A stretch of 64,000 nt of DNA from Camarhynchus parvulus (Eukaryota; Chordata; Aves; Passeriformes; Thraupidae), in contig NC_044572.1 of the NCBI RefSeq assembly GCF_901933205.1, positions 59,926,965 to 59,990,964 on the forward strand, given 5' to 3'. Below the pieces are notes generated by a model. The model had not been told where the DNA came from, did not search any database, and was given only the letters and a program-made list of their open reading frames with translations. The number at the start of each line of letters is the position of its first letter. The stretch's first letter is position 1. The position numbers and the translations under genes are program-made. Shown one piece after another: positions 25,790 through 37,892 of this stretch.

Positions 25790-25970
25790 TCTGAAATGTT
25801 CTGAAGGAGTTCTTGTTGCTGCAGGTCAGCAGCAGGTTCATTCATTACCGTTATTACTGATTTCCCAGAAAGATGCGCTTAATTAAGCTGGCTGCTACCA
25901 TCACATGAATTTTAAGGCACACTGCTAATGTGAGCTATTTATTCCATGCACAATTGAACACGCTGCCAGT
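25790..25970. promoter_or_regulatory. candidate conserved noncoding element
   Basis: It contains the perfect 12 bp palindrome GCTTAATTAAGC at 25877-25888 (a paired homeodomain core) and additional TAAT and CAATTG sites at 25925-25954. Retained CpGs are at about 25849, 25876 and 25961. The mix suits a developmental enhancer. The call is inference only. Confidence 0.3.
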
Positions 25971-28106
25971 ACTGCCTATAATAATATAAAAATGTTGTTA
26001 TGATTACTAAGAGTGTGTGCTAAAAGACTGAAGACATTTTGTCACTTGGCATCCATGTTGGCCAGGGTTTAGCATTAAAAAAAAAAAGCCTAAAAAAAGA
26101 ATTGCAACTAAAATACCTTGCCACTCCTGAACAAATTGTATTGCATGAGAGCAACTGGGTAATTGTTCTAGTAGACTCTAGCACCTCTTTCCAGGCACTG
26201 TGTTTTTTGTATGTCCCTCTTTTGGTCATATTTGTCTCACGCACATGTATTTACTGCAACACAGGTTATGCTGAGACAAATCAAAGGAAAAAGAAAAGTG
26301 GGGGATGTAAATTCAAAGCCTTAGGATTAGCAGTAACAAATTCTCAATTATATTGTGATGTGTTTCTTCTGAAATCTCTTTTCATACACAAGGCTCCTTG
26401 AGTGAGCTCATTATCTCCTGATATGTAGAAATGAATTTTGCCATTGCTCAACCAACACTAAGGTATTTATTATTCATCTGATACTAGACGAGGCTTTAAG
26501 CTGTGTAATGCTTTCTTTACAATTTCTTTGTTTATTTGTTTAAATGAATACCCATGAGCCAGAGTCTGAATATAGACCTGTTGTTTTACTCATGCTTGAC
26601 AGGAAAGACTTCAAAAGAAAATGTCTTTCATTTTTTTTCAGAGGTGCTAAACTCGTAACTGGAAGTTATTTAAATGACAATATTATTTTTTCTCCTTTTC
26701 CAGATATTCATGTGAAAATATACTGTAGCACTTAGCACTTTGCAAAATGGACCCCTTTTAACATTATTTTTTCACAAGATGGTAAGACATAACCATTCGC
26801 CATGACAATCTTAGTTGATGGCTGCTTCAGTTCACTCCAGAAAATAAATACATCTGATCATTGCTAGTATTTTTTAAATTACCAGATTTAAAATTAGTTA
26901 TTATCTCCAAAAACAATGCCTCTGAGAAGGGTCAGAAAAAGACCCGGTTGAACAGGATATCCATATATGATGTTGGAGCTACAATAGCAAATTCAATCCT
27001 TAGAAACCAATGTACCGGATACCAAGAAATGAAAAGAATGAAAAGAAAGTAATTTTTTCTCTAACTCACTCTAGTGAGATCTAAGTTGGGGAGTTTTATA
27101 TACTGTTCCATAGTCATCCAGTGGAAAAAAAAAGGGGGCAGGAAAATAGGCAACCTGTTTCCCCATGGTATACTAAGTATATTTATTCTGTTAACTTTTC
27201 ACAAGAAAATATGAAGAAGCTACAATAATGTATTTTATCATACTCCAATATGCCAAAATGGGAAGAAGATTTCTGAAAAATAGAGGCCTAGTAGATTACA
27301 GTATAGGATGATATAAAAAAGTGAAGGTGTGACAGCATAAAAAAAACCCCAAAAGCGCAGGACTGTGCCATTTGCAGAAGTGACTTAGTGATGCTGACTA
27401 ATTCAGGCTTTCACCCAGTCTACCAAAGGCCATCCACATGGCCTTGAATCTGCTTCTTGGTGTTGACTGGTCCAGGGACCATGTCCTGGTAAGGCTGTAG
27501 CTCTCTTCATGAGATCAGCCAGAACCAAGCAGGCTCCCTCCCTGCAGAATATACTGTGTCCCCTGGGCAGAAGCCTGCCCCTGGAAAATATGGCTCCTTT
27601 GAACCTGAAGGTCTTACTGAAAAAATATACAGCCAATTTCTTTTTCCATTTCTTGTGCAATCTGCCTGACTTGGGCTCACAGTTGGAACTGAGTGGATTG
27701 TTTCTGTGTGAGCAGATGAAGTATCCCAAGTTTGGCCTATATTCAGCTACAAAAAGCTTAAAATAAAATATTGAGAGAAATCAGCAGGAGAATGGAAAAA
27801 TCATGTTGTATAAGTCAGAACATATTCACCCTCTGCAAAGTTAAGGCTAATGATAATAGGCTTGCACATGGGTAAGAAACAATGGGGTTTATTTACAGTG
27901 TGTTAAGTTTCTGTTATTGTAAGGCTGAAATGTATACAAGCGTGTAAGTGTGGTAAAGTGACACGAGCCAGGCCACGCCTTGATAGGCATGTGAATTCTG
28001 CCAAAATGCTTCAGGATGACAACTGGAAAATGTAGAGGATGAGATTGAACCGAGGGAGGAATAGACAGTGGAGAAAGTACTGGAACTGCACTGGCTGTGT
28101 GTTCTG

Positions 28107-28108
<2 letters not shown>
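25971..28108. other. noncoding stretch, no gene seen
   Basis: I recognise no gene or transposable element. There are short A runs near 26079 and 27127. The open frame at 27403-27729 (minus) has no recognisable domain. Confidence 0.5.

Positions 28109-28132
<24 letters not shown>
28109..28132. repeat. poly-A tract (24 bases)
   Basis: An uninterrupted run of 24 A. The preceding sequence shows no processed-gene coding or poly(A) signal immediately upstream, so I do not call a retrocopy. Confidence 0.9.
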
Positions 28133-28137
<5 letters not shown>

Positions 28138-28344
28138 TTGTGCAGGATCTCCCACATTAATGTTCCTGTTGGGTCAAATTCCACTTTGTTTTTGTAAAAA
28201 ATCCTGTCAAAGACAGTCTTCTATTAAGACAAGAGATGCAAGAAATAATAATAATTAATAAAGTATGCTGATGCTGACTAGATATTCTTAGGATAGTGAT
28301 CTCCCTGCCTACATTTTTACTAATAAAAAAATAATTGGGAATTT

Positions 28345-28368
28345 TTCTCCAGCCTTCAGGCTGGAGAA
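28345..28368. other. perfect 10 bp hairpin
   Basis: Arms TTCTCCAGCC (28345-28354) and GGCTGGAGAA (28359-28368) flank a TTCA loop. Terminator function is not expected in a bird genome; the role is unknown. Confidence 0.6.
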
Positions 28369-30150
28369 TGAGTATGACTTGTGTCCAGAGAGCTGGCAGT
28401 TTGTTGCTGAAATAGGCTGGATGGATCCAGGCTGCTTGTTGGCACTGGTCTTGGAACTGGGCCAACTTATGAGCCATCAGCAAGCACAGCTCTTTTACAG
28501 GATTTCAGTGTTATCCTCTGGTTCACTTGGGCTTTTTGAGGAGCAGCAGAACAAAAGACCTGCTGTCCTTGGAAGGCTTCAAGTGAAAAGTAAAGCAGCT
28601 ATGTGTATTTTTCCAGAAGTCCACAGGATCTTTAAAAATACTATTTTCTTGACAAGAAAAAAAGGAAAGTCTGCAATATGAGATACATGGAAAACAATGC
28701 ATGTATTTTTCCAGTAACATAAGGGAAATGAAGAGACCTGAACACTGCATCTGGGAGATGTTACCAAGGCTCATCATGGCAACGAGCAGAGCAAATGGTG
28801 AGACTGCCCACACTTCTTGTCACCATTCTGTGCTAGGTGACAGACAGAAGGTCCCTCCCTTGTTTGGCCCAGGGGACAGAGCCCAGTGGAGGTGTCTGCT
28901 GTGCCCTGACACTCAGCACCTGCAAACAGGAGATGGTGCTGCCATGCAGCTCTCACCCCACTCCTGCTTGGCTCCCCATCCTGCTTGGACCACAGCAAAC
29001 TGCAAGGGAAGACAGTCTTGGACGCAGTCTTTGAGTGTTACTTTATATGTGGTCAGCAAACTTTGACAAATAGGCTTCCTTAAAAAGAATATGTTTAAGA
29101 GGATCCTACAATTTTTCTAAAGAGGCAAGTAATTTTGTGTGAAATGAGGATGGATCATTTAACGTAGATTTTTATCCACAGTTAAAATTGAGGTTTCAGA
29201 AAAATGAAACAGACACCTTTAGATGAGTGCTAGTTATTTCCTACTGACCTCTGGATATTTCAGTCTTGCTTTGTAAAAATAGTAATTATTTTTTACGATT
29301 TTTTTTCTCAAGTGTCTTTTTAGTTAACCATGCTTTCATTTGTAGGATGGAAAACTTTTTTTTAAATTTTATTTTCAATAAAGTGCCAGGGTCCAGCAAA
29401 GAGAGAATGAAAATCTAAAATAAGTCATCCTCTTTTTCTTGCAAACACAAAAATATTTTGTTCTTAAACAGAAATTAAATGGGGGAGAAAAGAAATCCCA
29501 ACCCCAGGACTTGAAAGAAAATGTAGCAATACTTATCAAGCTCTCCATCTCTTTCCTTAGTCTTTAGAAGGCTCAATTCTATTTTCTTTTTTGGCATTAA
29601 GGTTGATAATTTTGCAGTTGTCTGTTTATTTTAAATAACTGGAAGACTGTGCCAGAGAAAGCAGCCGAGAGGGAAAGAGAGAGGGGGAGAAGGAAAAGAT
29701 AGGAACTCATTACCTCTTGAAAACTGCTAATCATTGTAAATTGCCACAGAGGCCAGAGATGACTGCAGAAAATTACTATCAAGTGTGAAGGAATAAAAAT
29801 ACCCTAGACTATTTTGCTGAAAAAAAAAGGAAAAAAAGTAAAGAAACCTTGATACTAAAGCAACTAAACTGGAAAGAGTAATGGAAATGAAGCACAGTGA
29901 GGGGTCCTGGCAAGTCCTGTAAGCAAGAAAATAAATAGGGAGGTAGGAAGTGGGGAAAGATATAGGCTTTATCATTATGTGCAGAACATATTGGCAGAAC
30001 CCATCACTATATCCGAGAGTGCTCTTGGTCTTTTATTACCAGAGCTCCACAAAGCCTTGTTGTTTTGGGGTTTTTTCATGTCATCTCCTTGTCTGTTCTC
30101 TCTCTCCTTCCTTCCCTGGCAGTGGGGACAGCATGCCTGCTTCGCAGACC
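28369..30150. other. noncoding stretch, no gene seen
   Basis: 28780-29030 is locally GC-richer, with an open frame of 121 codons that has no recognisable domain. 29600-29780 is purine-rich around 29665-29700. No transposable element was recognised. Confidence 0.45.
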
Positions 30151-30165
30151 CAGCAGCAGCAGCAG
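30151..30165. repeat. (CAG)5 trinucleotide repeat
   Basis: Five uninterrupted CAG units lie just upstream of the minisatellite. Confidence 0.9.
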
Positions 30166-30202
30166 CCTGAGCCGAGGCAAATGGGCAGAGGGCACCCTTC
30201 CT

Positions 30203-30346
30203 TGAAGGGAATGGCAGGGTCTTTAGGGAGGGAATGGCAGGTTCTTTAAGGAGGGAACGGCAGGTTCTTTGGGGAGGGGAATGGCAGGGTCTTGAGGGAG
30301 GGAATGCCAGTGTCTTTAGGGAAGGGAATGACAGGTTTTTTAGGCT
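30203..30346. repeat. 23-24 bp minisatellite, about six copies
   Basis: The GGGAATGGCAGG core recurs with starts at about 30207, 30230, 30253, 30277, 30300 and 30324, giving periods of 23, 23, 24, 23 and 24. Copies share GGGAATGGCAGG followed by TCTTTAGGGA with substitutions. The plus strand is G-rich and C-poor. On the minus strand the array encodes a proline/serine-rich repeat inside a 143-codon open frame, which I take as a by-product of the array. Confidence 0.92.
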
Positions 30347-33300
30347 CTGGCGCTGACCTCCAGCTCCTTGCCCATGGCAGCGCTCTTGAGAATTGATCAA
30401 TATCAAGGATTACAAAAGAGGCTTGGCTGGATGCATACAGGCATGGGCTGGAAGCTCCAGGCATGGAAAGCAATATCCAAGTAGCAGCCTTTGGAGGCCT
30501 GGCTTCCTGAATTGTGCACAGCACTGGCCCCAGTGGTCCCTGAGCCATTTAAAGGGTTTATTGCTTGCTCGGCAGCCCAGGCTAAAGCCGTGTTGCTACC
30601 AAGTGAATTCTGTGCTAAATATTAGCACTGGACCTAAGAAAGCTTTCCCTCTCTGGTCTTACCTCTATCAATATGAAAGAAGGTAAAAATAAGTCACAGA
30701 GGGGGAATATTTCTCTTAGAATACAACAAAGAGGCCTGATGAATCAGAAAAGCATAATTTAAGGACTTATATTTCATAAAAAAGAAAAAGAAAAATAAAA
30801 GAAGTATCAGTGCAAAAAAAAGAACAGTTTAGAAAAAGAGGCTGAGACTGCAGAAAAATTCTGTCCTTTAGCCTGGACTTTTTTCCCCCAGTATTGCTTA
30901 TATATTTTTATATTTAGAGTGAAGTTACCTTCTGAGCTTTCTTTTGACTGGATTTTCTTTTAGAAAATACGTTGCTGATATAAGATCGCGGAAATGATAC
31001 TCAATGTCCTCACAAATACAAGAGAAACAATTCCATTATCTAAAACCCCCAGAAAATCTACATTAATTTTTACATTAGCAATCATCTAAATTTCCAAATT
31101 GGGTACCTACAGTTCTATATTCAAACATTTTCATGTACAGATATGGTTTATGTGTACAAAAAATTAGAAATAGCCAGTTTTCTGGGCACAGTGGAAAGAT
31201 ATAATAATGTTTTGTTTTCATGAAAATTCATTTGAAGAAAGAATCTTTTTTTTAAAAAAGAGAGTCTCATGTTTTCATGCAAGGTTTCAGCCCAGCTAGT
31301 GTCAAAGCTTTGACTCAGTTTAAGGCAGCAATGGGTTACACAAGACTCTGAGCTCAGCATCTGTTTGGGGTCTTTGTTACCCTCCTGATGGTGCCAAATC
31401 ATGTGCATTCTGGATAATTCTTTATCTGAAATTCTGGATGAGAAAAGCAGAATTGTGGCCAAAGTGAAAGTCTCTGTGATTCCTTCCTGCTGCCATCCTG
31501 GAAGCAGCCTGACTGCTGTTCTCCTCGTCGCTGCTGTGGCTGGCACTCAGAGCCTGAGGTGGGTGGGTGAGGGGTCTCTTGAGGGGGAGGATGTCATTAA
31601 TTCTCCAGGATGTTATTTTGAATGGGTGTTAGGGGCATGGGTCCAACGTGAGACTAACTTCTGTGAATAAGTATTCCGAGGAACTTTTGATTCCATAGCA
31701 GATAAGTGTAGAGGTATGTCTTTCCAATTTAGTACTGAAAGCCAGGATTTCTAAGTTACATCTTAGCAGAAGAGTTTTCTCCTGAAGTTCTTTCCCTCTC
31801 CCTGTGTCCTGTGGGCATGATCCACCCCTGACGTCACCCTGGGCTCTAACCATGTTCAAGGCCTCCTCATGGTGAAGTTTCTTCTCAGTGAACATGGAAA
31901 ATGGATGACAATTGTGAGGATCTTGCTTTCTGTACACATGGCAAGCTAAAGTTAGGTGAGCACATCTTATGCATAAGTGTTATGTTATTCATAAAATAAA
32001 AGTCTCCTAGCTGCTGGTATCACCTATGTGTTGCTGGATACAGGATCATGTCCAGCACCAGGATTTTGCCTAATTTTTTTGTGAAATGTGGATGAAAAAT
32101 ACATTGTGTGAACACTTCATTCTGTATTATCTGGTTTGGCATAATGCTAGTTATAATTGTGAAATCTCTTGGTTAACAGCTAACAAAAATTAAATGGAGT
32201 CGTTATTAGTACAGAATAATGGGAGAGCACTATTTGGATTTCCACTAATTCTCTAATTTTTGCCTATAGGAAAAGCACATATATCTTAGAAAACTGTGCA
32301 TGTGTGTGATTTGGTGTCACTTTTTATACCAGAGGCCAGTTGTTCATTATTCTTTTTAAGAGGCAGTTGGTGTATTTTTATAAGAAGAAATGGAAAATAA
32401 GACAGCAGGGGAAGCACTGGGTCTCCCTCTGGGGAGTGTTGGATCTGCATTACCATTCTAGGACTTGGGTAAGTGATTCCTTATCAACACACACATATGT
32501 TAATCTAATGAAAACCATAAGAGCTTAATTCCTCAACTGATGCTCAGTTTTAGGCCAAGTTTATCAAATGTTGGACCTGACACTCTCCTTTGTCTGATTT
32601 TGCTTTTCCTTAAAACAAACCTACAAGGTGTTCTTCTTATCAGAGCAACAGCACATCAGAAGTCTCCCTGGACCTGTAGATACCCAGGTCAGGAACACTG
32701 ACAGCATACTTACCTGATCCTGCAGTGCATTGCTAGCCCACATTTCTTTCATCTCCCTTCCTTTTTACTTCTAATTTCTCACCCTGTTGCCCCTATTGTG
32801 TTTTTTGGTTCACTTCAGAAATGTGTCTGAATTGGAGCACTTTTTGCCAGTCCAAAGAAACAAACAGATGAAGTACAACTCCATTGTAATTTTCTGGTTG
32901 TTACTTCATTGTGACTCTACGGCCTGACATTTTCTTTCCTGGGAAAATGTGAAAAAAATAAAAAATCAGAACATGAGTATTTACCATCAAGCCATTGTAA
33001 ATGTGCAGTCTTCTGCTTAATTCTGACTCTTGCAATATCTTTTTTTTTTTTTTTTTAAATCTGGCTGAGCTCACCTGGCTATTCTTTTGTTTATTGCTGG
33101 TACAGATTTTCATTTACATCTTGCTATCTCTCTGGCTTCTGCTTTCATATGTGCCCTGTGCACTGATTATTATGTGCTGAGCACAGAATCCCAACCAAAG
33201 GAGAAAAACAATGCTACATGGCAGCAGTGAGCAAGCAAATAGCTCTTGGCAAAATCCCCTGCTCTCCCTAGCAGGGAAATGTCGAGTAGCTACAGTCCCA

Positions 33301-34973
33301 GTGGCAGTGATGAATGGGCTGTTTTCCAGTGTGCTGGAAATGAAGTGCCATGGCTTTCTTTTTGGAGAGCTGAGACACAGGACCTATGCAGCTGATCATC
33401 TCAGAGTCACCAAGCATATTTAACTGGTGATATATTAAGATGTAGATGATAAAATATGCATAGAGTAGTTCAGTTTTATTTTAATCAGTACAAAGCTCAT
33501 TACAGATCATCTCAGATACAACTGATGTTTTCCATGAGCCTGTTATTTGACAGTAATCTTTCTTTATTTTACATTTCTCAAGTTTCAAGACATTTTTTTA
33601 AACTCTGTTTCCCAAGAGAAGTCATGCTGAAGAGATGTGTAGCCTTGCCAGAGATCTGCTTTATGTAAATCTTAAACTGACAGTTCAGCCTCAACATTTC
33701 AGATCTGATATCGAATTTCCTAAAAAAAAAAAAAAGAAAATAAAAAAGGTATAGGTGGCCTTCAAGAGGATTCCACTCTGGTATGGTACAGAGAACAACA
33801 AAGAAGCAGTGTGGCCTTCTTTTAATCCTTCAAGAAAGTCAGTGTTTTCTTCCCATATTTTAAGATTTCCACAAGTAGTAGTAACCTGGGGTGAGTATGT
33901 TTGCTTTAGAACCTGTGGGAGTCAAACACAGTCATTATGAGAGCAGAAGTGCAGTGGTGTGTTCCTTGGCACGGACACCCAGACATTTATCTGAGGAACT
34001 TAAGGTAGTGTCAGATGCCTTGTGTGTATTCCAGGAGTGGGTGCCCACCTGTGAGGGTGACACAAGTCACAGCGCTGTGGGTTGCTCCTCAAGGCCTGGT
34101 GTGACAGCAGTTGTGGAGCTAGTGGAGCACAGCAGAATCCTCTGCTCCCTGTGCCAACTTCTGTGCAGGACCCTGGAACTGAGCTTGTATCACCAGCTGG
34201 AAAACCATGTCTTTTCCTTTCTTCTTCTCTCCAGAGTGTCCTCTGCATGCTCAGACCATTACTGCCCCCTCACTACATCTCCCTTTAATTTCCTACCCCT
34301 GCGCACAGTGCTGTTTTCGACCAGGCAGACTTAACTTGGCTCTCTGCACTGTGAAACCCAGTGCTTTTTGGTAATCTGGAGAAACAGAAGAATGTCTGAG
34401 CTCTCCCACTCTCACTGGTGCGTAGAGAAAGGGATATTGTAGTCAGCTATCAAACTCCTTTGTGCCAAGCAGCGGTTTACTGCAGCACCGTGAGTTTGCC
34501 AGACAACTCGCACATGCCTTGGTGGGAAAGAAAAAGGCAAATATGAACTTGTTCAATTTCCAAGACTCTTTGGGAGCCAATTGAATGAGCTGTAAGAGCT
34601 CCAGTAAATCTGAATTATTGTTTCATCTAATTATTCTAATAAACAATAAAGGCTGCAAGGTCCAATGGCAACAAAAGAATGGATGAGTTCCAAAAAGATG
34701 AAGCAAAACATGGATAAAATAATGTAGTCATAAAGTACATAATATTACCCGCCTATATATAGCATTTTCTTAGGACCTAGCCAAAGGAAAAATGTGTTCT
34801 GGATAGACTGAATCCACATTTTAAAAATTAAGGGTGATTTTGCAGAAAGGATTTTGTTCTGGGGAGAATGGCAAGATTAGGGTTTTTTACCTAATGGTAC
34901 TCTAGGTAACTGGGATTTTGATTGCTCATCACAAAACAGCTTACTAAAATATCTGAACCAGAGATTAAAGAGT
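30347..34973. other. noncoding stretch, no gene seen
   Basis: AT-rich with simple runs (T run at 33040-33056, A-rich run at 33722-33748). The part around 31480-31600 is GC-richer. Open frames of up to 147 codons (33891-34334) show no known domain. Confidence 0.5.
33040..33056. repeat. poly-T tract
   Basis: A run of T immediately precedes AAATC. It is simple sequence only. Confidence 0.85.
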
Positions 34974-34998
34974 TACAGAATCACAGAATCACAGAATT
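34974..34998 (-). repeat. CR1 3' terminal octamer repeat
   Basis: About three tandem copies of ACAGAATC-type octamers on the plus strand (ATTCTGTG on the element strand). This short microsatellite ends CR1 3' tails, is thought to be recognised by the CR1 reverse transcriptase and replaces the poly-A tail of other LINEs. Confidence 0.93.
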
Positions 34999-35056
34999 TC
35001 TAGGTTGGAAGAGACCTTTAAGATCATCGAGTCCAACCCATCTTCTAACACCTCAA
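34999..35056 (-). other. CR1 3' untranslated region
   Basis: The segment between the ORF2 stop and the octamer tail includes the conserved 3' core (plus strand TTCTAGGTTGGAAGAGACC, 34997-35015) shared by avian CR1 copies. This part is well conserved compared with the consensus I remember. Confidence 0.85.
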
Positions 35057-36115
35057 CTAGATCATGGCACCAAGTGCCAGATCCAGTCTTTTTTTAAACA
35101 CATCGAGGGATGGTGACTCCACCACCTCCCTGGGTAGATGATTCCAGTATTTGATCATTCTTTCTGTGAAAAACTTCCTCCTTAATTCTAGCCTGTATCT
35201 CCCTTGGCACAGCTTGAGACTGTGTCCTCTTGTTCTGTCTGTTGTTGCCCGGAGAAAGAGACCGACCCCCAGCTCACCAGAGCCACCCTTCAGGAAGTTG
35301 AAGAGAGTGATAAGGTCACCTCTGAGTCTCCTTTTCTCCAGGCTGAACCATCCCAGCTCCCTCAGTCGTTCTTCATATGGCTTGTGTTCCAAGCCCCTCA
35401 CCAGCGTCATTGCTCTTCTTTGGACACACTCCAGCATCTCAACATCCCTCCTAAACTGAGGGGCCCAGAACTGGACACAATACTCAAGGTGTGGCCTCAC
35501 CAGTGCCGAGTACAGGGGAAGAATGACCTCCCTGCTCCTGCTGGCCCCACTATTCCTGATACTGGCCAGGATGCCATTGGCCTTCTTGGCCACCAGGGCA
35601 CACTGCTGGCTCATGTTCAGCTGGCTGTCAACCAGCACCCCCAGGTCCCTTTCTGCCTGGGCACTGTCCAGCCACACCGTCCCCAGCCTATAACGTTGCA
35701 GGGGGTTATTGTGGCCAAAGTGCAGGACTTGGCACTTGGACTTACTGAACTTCATCCCATTAGATTCTGCATCCAACTGTTCCAGGTCCCTCTGCAAAGC
35801 CCTCTGTCCCCCTAATAGATCGACACACGCTCCCAGCTTAGTGTCATCTGCAAATTTGCTAATGAAAGACTCTAAACCCTCATCCATGTCATCGATAAAA
35901 ATATTAAACAGAACTGGCCCCAGCACAGAACCCTGAGGGACACCACTGGTGACTGGCCGCCAGCTGGATGCAGCACCATTCACCACCACTCTCTGGGCCC
36001 AGCCATGCAGCCAGTTCCTAACCCAGCAAAGAGTGCTCCTGTCCAAGCCACGGGCTGCCAGCTTGTCTAGGAGTATGCTGTGGGAGACAGTGTCAAAGGC
36101 CTTGCTGAAATCCAA
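35057..36115 (-). pseudogene. CR1 ORF2, reverse transcriptase palm, thumb and C-terminal part
   Basis: A continuous 352-codon frame encodes the core of a non-LTR reverse transcriptase that copies CR1 RNA at a nicked target. Visible motifs in order are [11 protein letters not shown] (motif A, residues 2-12, catalytic Asp2), [14 protein letters not shown] (motif B, about 57-70) and FADD (motif C, residues 88-91, both catalytic aspartates kept). The CR1-typical C-terminus follows, with [20 protein letters not shown] near residue 320. The stop is followed directly by the CR1 3' UTR, so the C-terminal end looks complete. The frame starts artificially at an internal Met: motif 0-2 regions lie upstream in another frame, separated by a frameshift near 36112. 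Part of the linker after residue 115 seems shortened against the family. The catalytic palm is therefore intact, but the protein cannot be made whole. Confidence 0.95.
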
Positions 36116-36926
36116 ATAACATCTACAGCCTTTCCTGCATCCACTAGGCGGGTTACCTGGTCATAAAAGGTGACCAGGTTGGTTAAACATGACCTACCCC
36201 TCCTAAACCCATGCTGACTGGGTCTGATACCCTGGCCATCCTGTAAATTCTTTGTGATAGCACCTAATATAAACTGTTCCATTATTTTGCCAGGTACTGA
36301 GGTCAGGCTGATTGGTCTATAATTACCAGGATCTTCCTTTGCACCCTTTTTGTGAATGGGTATCACATTGGTCAGCTTCCAGTCATCCGGAACCTCACCA
36401 GTGAACCAGGACTGTTGGCAAATGATGGAGAGTGGCTTTGCAAGCTCATTTGCCAGCTCTCTCATTACCCTGGGGTGGATCTCGTCTGGTCCCATAGATT
36501 TATGAACATCCAAGCGTTTCAGTAGTTCTTTGCCTCCTCTTGGATTATGGGGGGACCATTCTGCTCCCTGACACCATCTACCAGCCCAGGTAGGCAGGTG
36601 TCTTGAGGGCACGTCATCTTCTCACTAAAAACTGAGGCAAAGTAGGCATTAAGCACTTCTACCTTCTCCTCGTCTCCAGATACTAAGTTCCCTCCCTTGT
36701 CCAATAAAGAACAAAGGCTGGTCTTACCCTTCCTTCTAGCATTAATGTATTTATAAAAACATTTTTTATTATCCTTTACAGAAGCCGCCATTCTAAATTC
36801 AAACTGAACTTTGGCCTCCCTAATTTTTTTTCTGCATACTCTAGCAGCCTTCTTGAATACTTCCTTAGCGACCTGACCCTCCTTCCAATGCTGATACATC
36901 CTCTTTTTATTCCTAAGTTCCTCCAA
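36067..36926 (-). pseudogene. CR1 ORF2, linker and N-terminal reverse transcriptase, frameshifted
   Basis: Two overlapping frames encode successive parts of ORF2. The first (36519-36926) matches the connector between endonuclease and reverse transcriptase, with a lysine/arginine-rich helical region and CFYKYINARRKGK. The second (36067-36612) starts properly near the GPDEIHPRVMREL segment and includes WKLTNVIPIHKKG, NYRPISLTSVPGKIME and QHGFRRGRSCLTNL, the RT0-RT2 fingers motifs. The change of frame occurs near 36530, and another shift near 36112 separates this part from motif A. The pieces are collinear with the normal protein, so the breaks are small indels rather than rearrangements. They are typical of neutral decay after insertion. 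Confidence 0.92.
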
Positions 36927-37890
36927 AACCTCCTTGCCCCAGCCAGGCTGGACATTTACCCCGTTGGCTGATCTTTCGGCGCACAGGGACAGTCTTTTCC
37001 TGTGCCCTCAAGATCTCTGTTTTGAGGCATGCCCAGCTTTCATGAACTCCTTTGTTTTTAAGGGCTGCTTCCCAAGGGACGCTCTGAATAAGTCTCCTAA
37101 ACAGGCCAAAGTCTGCCCTCTGGAAGTCTAATGCAAGGGTCTTACTGGTGCTCCTCCTGACTTCACCAAATATTGAGAACTCTATTATTTCAGTCTGCCC
37201 CAAGTGACCTCCAACCACCACATCTCCCACCAGCCCATCTCTATTTGCAAACAGCAGATCTAACATAGTCCCTCCCCTGATGGGTTCACCCACCAGCTGC
37301 AACAAAAAGTTGTCCTCCATACATTCTAGGAATTTCCTGGACTGCCTCTTTACTGCTGTATTAAGTTCCCAGCAGATGTCTGGTAGGTTGAAGTCACCCA
37401 CAAGAACAAGGGCTGATGATCTTGAAACATTATCTAACTGCTTATAGAATGTCATCTACCTCTTCTTCCTGATTGGGTGGACGATAACAGACTCCCAGTA
37501 GGGTGTCAGCCTTGTTGGCCTTCCCCTTAATTCTTACCCATAGACATTCAACTCCATCTTCCTTAGTTTCAATTTCTACAGCATTGAAAGTCTGCTTAAT
37601 ATAAAGGGCCACCCTCCACCTCTTCTTCCTTTCGTGTCTCTTCTGAAGAGCTTGTATCCATCCAGTGCAGTACTCCAGCTATGTGAGTCATCCCACCATG
37701 TTTCCGTGATAGCAACTACATCATAGCTCTGCAGCTGCATCATGGCCTCCAGTTCTTCTTGTTTGTTGCCCAAGCTGCGTGCATTGGTATACATGCACCT
37801 CAGCTGGGCTACTGACTTCACCCCTAACTTAGCCTTGCAACCCTTGGGCCTGCTTACAGATAGGTCAGCTGCTTCCCCTTCCACCTTCAA
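36913..37890 (-). pseudogene. CR1 ORF2, apurinic-like endonuclease domain, frameshifted
   Basis: ORF2 begins next to the ORF1 stop. The first visible codon in the open frame near 37890 is TTG and no ATG is close. Residues of the N-terminal part (37576-37890) show TNARS with Asn36 and ITETW with Glu63, matching catalytic motifs of APE-type endonucleases. A one-base indel near 37606 shifts the frame and a second near 37455 restores it. The 36913-37455 part has GDFN (residues 20-23). The later SDH motif is gone: the sequence reads LGQTEIIEF where family members have an S-D-H before the EF, apparently through a small deletion at about 37191-37206. A further frameshift lies near 36930. The enzyme, which nicks the genomic target, would be inactive even if the frames were whole. 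Confidence 0.9.
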
Positions 37891-37892
37891 AC

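Noticed and set aside
28086..28132. Processed pseudogene suggested by the 24 A run
   Set aside because: No gene-like sequence or poly(A) signal lies in the right place and no flanking duplication was seen.
29975..30406. 143-codon minus-strand frame with a repeated PFPSLKTL-like unit
   Set aside because: It is a translation of the 23-24 bp minisatellite; the irregular period argues against selected coding.
33891..34334. 147-codon frame
   Set aside because: Chance frame in a GC-richer stretch; no domain and no splice context.
35204..35815. 203-codon plus-strand frame
   Set aside because: Antisense shadow of the CR1 reverse transcriptase.
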